From JAVBJN01 sp031546985 (GTDB lineage: Bacteria; Bacteroidota; Bacteroidia; Chitinophagales; Chitinophagaceae): a stretch of 37,669 nt of DNA. The stretch covers positions 1 through 37,669 of the forward strand of contig JAVBJN010000065.1 of assembly GCA_031546985.1 (NCBI GenBank), given 5' to 3'. Both the position numbers and the translations under genes were made by a program. Numbering within the stretch: position 1 is the stretch's first letter; the number at the start of each line of letters is the position of its first letter. Positions 34,143 through 37,669 of this stretch are shown here, piece by piece. The notes under the pieces are model-generated. The model did no database searches. It was not told where the DNA came from and was given only the letters and a program-made list of their open reading frames with translations.

Positions 34143-34375
34143 ATGAAAGCATTATTTTCATCGCTCTTATGGTGTAAACGAAGAGTATGGATGCATCTAC
34201 TAATGCTAGCCTATTTATAGGTAGCATGGATGGGAAATTGATATACGAAGCTCCGATTAACGCTTCAGGTCAAACCGAAGTCAATCTTAATGGCTATAGT
34301 AAAGGCGTTTACTGGATTGCGGTTAAGGATTTACATGGAGCCTTGTTGTACAGGAACATTTTTAATCGACAATAA
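34143..34375 (+). pseudogene. Internally deleted T9SS-cargo gene (signal peptide start plus sorting-domain end)
   Basis: ATG 34143 starts a signal-peptide-like segment (MKALFSSLLWCK) comparable to that of the 5779-7164 gene (MKNLLPLLAWSALC). It is out of frame with the following sequence and meets a TAG at 34218-34220. A second frame from ATG 34187 encodes 62 residues that are the end of a T9SS type A sorting domain: GSMDGKLIY, then NASGQTEVNL and YWIAVKDLHGALLYRNIFNRQ. About 27 of the last 51 residues match the end of the 5779-7164 protein. Everything between the two ends is gone. It is best read as a deletion remnant. Confidence 0.75.
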
Positions 34376-34407
34376 GAACGTTTGTCCGCATCTGAATAAG
34401 CAATAAA

Positions 34408-34435
34408 AAGGCTTGCACAATATTGCGCAAGCCTT
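34408..34435. terminator. Terminator between the T9SS remnant and the XRE regulator
   Basis: AAGGCTTGC (34408-34416) pairs with GCAAGCCTT (34427-34435) around a 10-nt loop. It lies between convergent genes and can serve both. Confidence 0.65.
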
Positions 34436-34457
34436 AACTCTATTATTTAGCCTTAGC

Positions 34458-34865
34458 TTATTTACCTTCCAACTTTTTTATCCGCTCGTCTTTCTCCTTT
34501 AACAATCGTTCATAAAGCTCTACTACTTTATCAAGGGGATTGAAGGTAGGGGTATTATGGATTGTATTTGCAAATTGAGGTGCAGAATGATCATTGTTTG
34601 TAAAAGTATTGGCAATGATATTAATTGCTGAATCCTCACTGAAATTGCGAATGCTATCAGGGGTTACCTTCAAAATTTTGGCAATCTGTTCTAATAGTTC
34701 CGGTTCAATAGTTTCTTTCGTTTCTAAATGCGATATTTTTTGTTGGTTCCAATCATTTCCCAATTCATAGGCCAATGTGTCCTGCTTTACACCCAGCATT
34801 TCGCGGAATCGTTTAAGGTTATATCCTTCATGTACTTTTTTCACAGGGGTATCTGTATTTGTCAT
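34458..34865 (-). CDS. XRE-family transcriptional regulator
   Basis: The 135-residue protein (start at the ATG at 34863-34865, MTNTDTPVKK; an earlier in-frame start adds 17 atypical residues) has an XRE/Cro-type helix-turn-helix at about 17-75: NLKRFREMLGVKQDTLAYEL, NDWNQQKISHLETKE and LEQIAKILKVTPDSI. A short, variable middle follows, then a C-terminal coiled coil (VVELYERLLKEKDERIKKLE) for dimerisation. Regulators of this type are common in Bacteroidota elements and Rhs regions. It is divergent from the 35497 gene across an iteron-containing gap. Confidence 0.88.
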   Translation of the reverse strand: MTNTDTPVKKVHEGYNLKRFREMLGVKQDTLAYELGNDWNQQKISHLETKETIEPELLEQIAKILKVTPDSIRNFSEDSAINIIANTFTNNDHSAPQFANTIHNTPTFNPLDKVVELYERLLKEKDERIKKLEGK

Positions 34866-34889
34866 ATCACAAATGTAATGTTTTATATG

Positions 34890-35000
34890 CATGGTATTTA
34901 GCCAGGCATTTATCACGTGGGTACATACCGGAAAATATGGTTAAACACCACGGGAAATGGTTAAATACATGGCAAATATGGTTAAATACATGGGCAAAAA
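34890..35000 (+). repeat. Iteron array between the XRE gene and the RHS locus
   Basis: The motif ATGGTTAAAyACmAyGG occurs three times head to tail, starting at 34937, 34957 and 34978 (spacing 20 and 21 bp). A fourth, inverted and weaker copy (CATGGTATTTAGCCAGG) is at 34890-34906. Two helical turns between repeats puts them on one DNA face, as expected of a cooperative operator. It lies directly upstream of the XRE start codon. Confidence 0.65.
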
Positions 35001-35496
35001 GTTTTTTACCACTTTCCCTTTTCTTTTTTTTGTTCTCACCAATCAGTCTTGCTTATAACTACAGGCAATACACAAACGCGCATGCGTTACATTATTCATA
35101 GGTGCCGATTGGTTGATAGTGGCGCTCCATTTCTATGGGGGGCTTTTCTTAAAATGCTTGGGGGAACTATTGACCGTTCAAAGTTGTATTTACCCAAATC
35201 CAATATTGGTAATTTCAAAATATCGTTTAAAAAAGGTAGAAAATTTGAAAAATACTTAAAACCTTTGTTCTATTTTTGCCATTTAGCATTTAATGCTATT
35301 TAAATTTAATTCAATGTGTTTTTACTTTTTCAAACAGCACTACGTAAATACATTACATAGTACCCAGATAGATTTGCTACGTAGTTGTAAGAGGTTCCAA
35401 CAATTATAATCAGGAAATTCCTTTTGCCGACATCCACCAACCGATAATAATTTACCCGCAGGTAGCACTAGCCCAGCATCTGCAATACACTAAGCA
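35001..35496. other. AT-rich upstream region of the RHS locus with candidate promoter and palindrome
   Basis: No gene is supported in these 496 bases. TATTTTTG (35271-35278) is an exact TAnnTTTG match with TTTG (35244-35247) upstream at a long 23-nt spacing. The palindrome at 35284-35298 sits on the predicted start (near 35285). If that promoter is used, the leader before 35497 is about 210 nt. Confidence 0.5.
35284..35298. repeat. 15-bp palindrome, copy 2 (TAGCAT-N3-ATGCTA)
   Basis: TAGCATTTAATGCTA differs by one central base from the copy at 31419-31433. It covers the predicted +1 of the promoter at 35271-35278, a typical repressor operator position. Confidence 0.55.
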
Positions 35497-37029
35497 ATGA
35501 AGCGCTACATCTGTTGCGCGGTATTGGCCTTATTATGCCTATCCGTCCATGCGCAATACATGCAGGTAGTTCCAGCTCTTCCAGGACGGGATAGCTTAAA
35601 TACCTTCTGCATTCAAAAGTACCTGGTTCGCCAAAAGCAAACCTTTCAAAAACTGGCAACCCGCCAGCAGCGGGAGAGCCGTAAGGTTTTGGCGAAACTA
35701 TCTCATAAGGAACAGCGATTATACAAACAATTAGGCGCTAAAGATTCCTTACTTAAAAGCCAATTACAACAAAGTGTTGACTTTGATAGCCTACGTAAAA
35801 CCAAAACTGTAGGTAAATTTTATCGTAGCGGTATTTCGGCTGTAGACTCCCTTAAACGGATCGCTGCGTTTGCGCAACGTAGAGGCATGAATATTCCTGA
35901 TAAGGATAAATTAGCCATGCCTGATGAATTGAACCAAATCCAACAACAACTAGATTATAACGCATACCTCCAGAAACAAATCCAAACCCGTAAACAACAG
36001 TTACTCCAATCCGCAGCCCATATCGCTGGTATTAATAAAGGATTGCTTACTCGTATCGAAAAAGACGCCTACTACTATAATGCAAAGCTAAAAAGCTGGA
36101 AAGCCATTGCCAATGATCCCGATGCATTGGAAACGAAGGCCCTTGATTTGCTCAAGGGCATGAAGGGTTTTGAGGAGAGTATGAGCGGGCGCAACTCTAC
36201 CGCATCCCGCATGGGCGGGACGGGTCCTGGCGGCAATCCTAACGCAGTAAACGACCTGTCCCGTTCGTACGGGATGCAGGATGTAAAACCCGAAGACCTG
36301 GAAAAAATGGGCTTCCAGACTCGTAAACAGGTTACTAAATCTATAGACAATAAGTTCGGACTATCCCAAAATGCTGATGCTTTAAAAGGTGTCAATGATA
36401 AACTGCAACAAGGCCAGCAACAAATTGCCCAATACAAAACGGGAGTCAGTAATATTAAAAGCCAGGTAACTGGGCTGCGTAACACTGAAAAACCCAGCTT
36501 CCGCGTGAATCCTATGCGGGGGGTGCCCTTACGCATGAGAATTGAAAGGGGGCTAAACTGGTCTGTACTGCCTTCGGGCAATGGCAAGCCTGCTACGCTG
36601 GATTTAAGCGCTAAAATCGGTTTTAAACATACGCCACGGCTCACCTATGCGCTGGGTGTGGGTGGAGCCGTGGGCCTCGGTGCCAACTGGTATAATATGC
36701 GGTTAAGCTATGAAGGTGTAAGCGCTACCGCCTCATTGGACTATAAATGTATCTGGGGTATCAGCGCGCAAGCCGGTTACTCTCGTGTATACAAGAACTA
36801 TACTAAATCTTATGTAAGCAGCAGTACCAGTGAACTACCCGGCCAGGTCATTAACCAAACCCTGCACTACAGGGATTTGGCCTACATGGGGATTATGAAA
36901 ATTTACAAAGCCAGTAAAACGCTGAATGGCACCATGCTCATTGCTTACAATTTTCTGCATCCCGTACAAACGGGACAGGCTAACGGCGTTGGGTCACCCT
37001 TTATTGTTCAATTAGGTCTCAAAAAATAA
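35497..37029 (+). CDS. Secreted coiled-coil protein with predicted beta-barrel end, partner of the RHS protein
   Basis: The 510-residue protein has a signal peptide (MKRYICCAVLALLCLSVHAQ). Residues about 40-210 are charged Lys/Gln-rich helices likely to form coiled coils (QKLATRQQRESRKVLAKLS, LQQSVDFDSLRK, QIQQQLDYNAYLQKQIQTRK). A Gly-rich linker (TASRMGGTGPGGNPN) is followed by another Gln-rich helical segment, and the last about 160 residues have an alternating pattern with GVGGAVGLGANWYNMRLSYE and a strand-like end that looks like an outer-membrane beta barrel. I do not recognise a named family. It lies 19 nt upstream of the RHS gene, so they form one unit; it probably anchors, exports or holds that protein. 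Confidence 0.72.
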   Translation: MKRYICCAVLALLCLSVHAQYMQVVPALPGRDSLNTFCIQKYLVRQKQTFQKLATRQQRESRKVLAKLSHKEQRLYKQLGAKDSLLKSQLQQSVDFDSLRKTKTVGKFYRSGISAVDSLKRIAAFAQRRGMNIPDKDKLAMPDELNQIQQQLDYNAYLQKQIQTRKQQLLQSAAHIAGINKGLLTRIEKDAYYYNAKLKSWKAIANDPDALETKALDLLKGMKGFEESMSGRNSTASRMGGTGPGGNPNAVNDLSRSYGMQDVKPEDLEKMGFQTRKQVTKSIDNKFGLSQNADALKGVNDKLQQGQQQIAQYKTGVSNIKSQVTGLRNTEKPSFRVNPMRGVPLRMRIERGLNWSVLPSGNGKPATLDLSAKIGFKHTPRLTYALGVGGAVGLGANWYNMRLSYEGVSATASLDYKCIWGISAQAGYSRVYKNYTKSYVSSSTSELPGQVINQTLHYRDLAYMGIMKIYKASKTLNGTMLIAYNFLHPVQTGQANGVGSPFIVQLGLKK

Positions 37030-37048
37030 ACTATACAATTCTTTTTAC

Positions 37049-37669
37049 ATGAAGAGAAAATTCATGGCCGCGCTAACCTTGTTATGCGCATTAGGCACGG
37101 CCAATTCCAAAGCGCAATCCTCTTTTGGGGTGATGAAGCAGTCTGGTGCAAGTAGCTCCGGGAACAAAGCGGGGAACCTGGTCTCTAATGACCTGTTCAG
37201 TGCAACGGCAAGCGTAAATATTCCATTGGTGACCAAACAGCTCAGCGGTGTAGATTGCAGTGTGGGCCTCAGCTATAATACCGGTGGTATAAAGTTGGAC
37301 GAAATTTCCTCAGTTGCAGGTCTGGGTTGGCAATTGCAGGCAGGTGGTGGCATCTACCGCACAATCAAGGGTATACCTGACGAACTGTACACGTCAATGG
37401 TCTATGATCTTTTTACCGGATATTGGCACAGGACGCCAGCAGATGTATGCGCCGGTCGTAATCCTTATGCGGCCAGTCCTACCCCATACAAACCTGCCAC
37501 CCTGCAAAGCTACTATGCACAGCAGGCCATAGGTAATGGAATTGCGGACGGTCAGGCCGATATGTTTTCTGCTGTATTTAATGGACGCAAAGTTGACTTC
37601 ATGTACAGCTACGATGGCGAACTTGTGACCATTCCCTACGATGCAAAGATCAAGATCGAAAGACTGAAC
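37049..37669 (+). CDS. N-terminus of a large RHS/YD-shell protein (partial, runs off the window)
   Basis: The frame is open from ATG 37049 through the last base (207 codons). It begins with a signal peptide (MKRKFMAALTLLCALGTANS to KAQ), then ASVNIPLVTKQLSGVDCSVG, LSYNTGGIKLDEISSVAGLG and WQLQAGGGIYRTIKGIPDEL. That ordered set, with the closing G(L/V)GW-x-LxAGG-x-I-x-R and GIPDE, is the N-terminal signature of the very large Bacteroidota RHS-repeat proteins. Family members continue with YD repeats, an RHS core and a variable C-terminal domain that is often a toxin. The repeats and tip are outside the window. No T9SS domain can be judged here. The gene immediately upstream is its likely partner. 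Confidence 0.85.
   Translation, partial: MKRKFMAALTLLCALGTANSKAQSSFGVMKQSGASSSGNKAGNLVSNDLFSATASVNIPLVTKQLSGVDCSVGLSYNTGGIKLDEISSVAGLGWQLQAGGGIYRTIKGIPDELYTSMVYDLFTGYWHRTPADVCAGRNPYAASPTPYKPATLQSYYAQQAIGNGIADGQADMFSAVFNGRKVDFMYSYDGELVTIPYDAKIKIERLN

Noticed and set aside
28973..37669. CRISPR array
   Set aside because: The iterons and short tandem repeats have spacers of at most a few bases and no unique spacer pattern, so they are not CRISPR repeats.

Overview
The window is chromosomal DNA of a Bacteroidota bacterium, most likely a member of the Chitinophagaceae (family level is an inference from gene content; no database was searched). Supporting signs are a type IX secretion (T9SS) C-terminal sorting domain, a TonB-dependent receptor with an N-terminal carboxypeptidase-regulatory-like domain, an HU-CCDC81/SPOR protein, a DUF4248 protein, mostly absent Shine-Dalgarno sequences, and many TAnnTTTG promoter -7 elements, which are the Bacteroidota sigma-A signature.

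Layout. (1) 1-215: the 3' end of an IS3-family insertion sequence whose terminal repeat supplies the stop codon of a biotin carboxylase gene (accC). (2) 1.8-3.5 kb: cytochrome c maturation genes (ccmB, ccmC/ccsA-like, ccmD-like). (3) 3.6-11.3 kb: housekeeping genes: glutamate dehydrogenase, a RibD/DHFR-like reductase, a T9SS-exported YD-repeat-like protein, a membrane protein, folK, sppA and an ABC-2 permease. (4) 12.0-20.0 kb: a compact minus-strand operon of TonB-dependent receptor, 1015-residue TPR protein, plug-less outer-membrane barrel and HU-CCDC81/SPOR inner-membrane protein; it looks like an envelope-spanning surface system of unknown substrate. (5) 20.1-28.8 kb: DoxX, K+-dependent membrane pyrophosphatase, small OMP barrel, NAD(P)HX repair enzyme, xerD, aroQ, a lipoprotein and a LuxE-like acyl-protein synthetase.

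(6) 28.9 kb to the end: an integrated element or remodelled island beginning at a tRNA-Leu(CAG). The tRNA is followed by three tandem TGACACG repeats, a tyrosine integrase with an altered active-site motif, an excisionase-like HTH protein, DUF4248, a NUMOD4/HNH/NUMOD1 gene broken by a frameshift and a nonsense codon, a receiver protein whose phospho-acceptor Asp is Gly, and a T9SS gene reduced by internal deletion to its two ends. An XRE regulator then faces an array of 20-21 bp iterons. Last comes a two-gene unit: a secreted coiled-coil protein with a predicted beta-barrel end, and the N-terminus of a large RHS/YD-shell protein that runs off the window. This RHS-plus-partner pair is the best candidate here for an under-described system.

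Two kinds of cryptic repeats stand out: a mosaic of REP-like palindromic units after the ABC permease and after doxX, and a 15-bp palindrome (TAGCAT-N3-ATGCTA) present twice in the island, one copy at a predicted transcription start.
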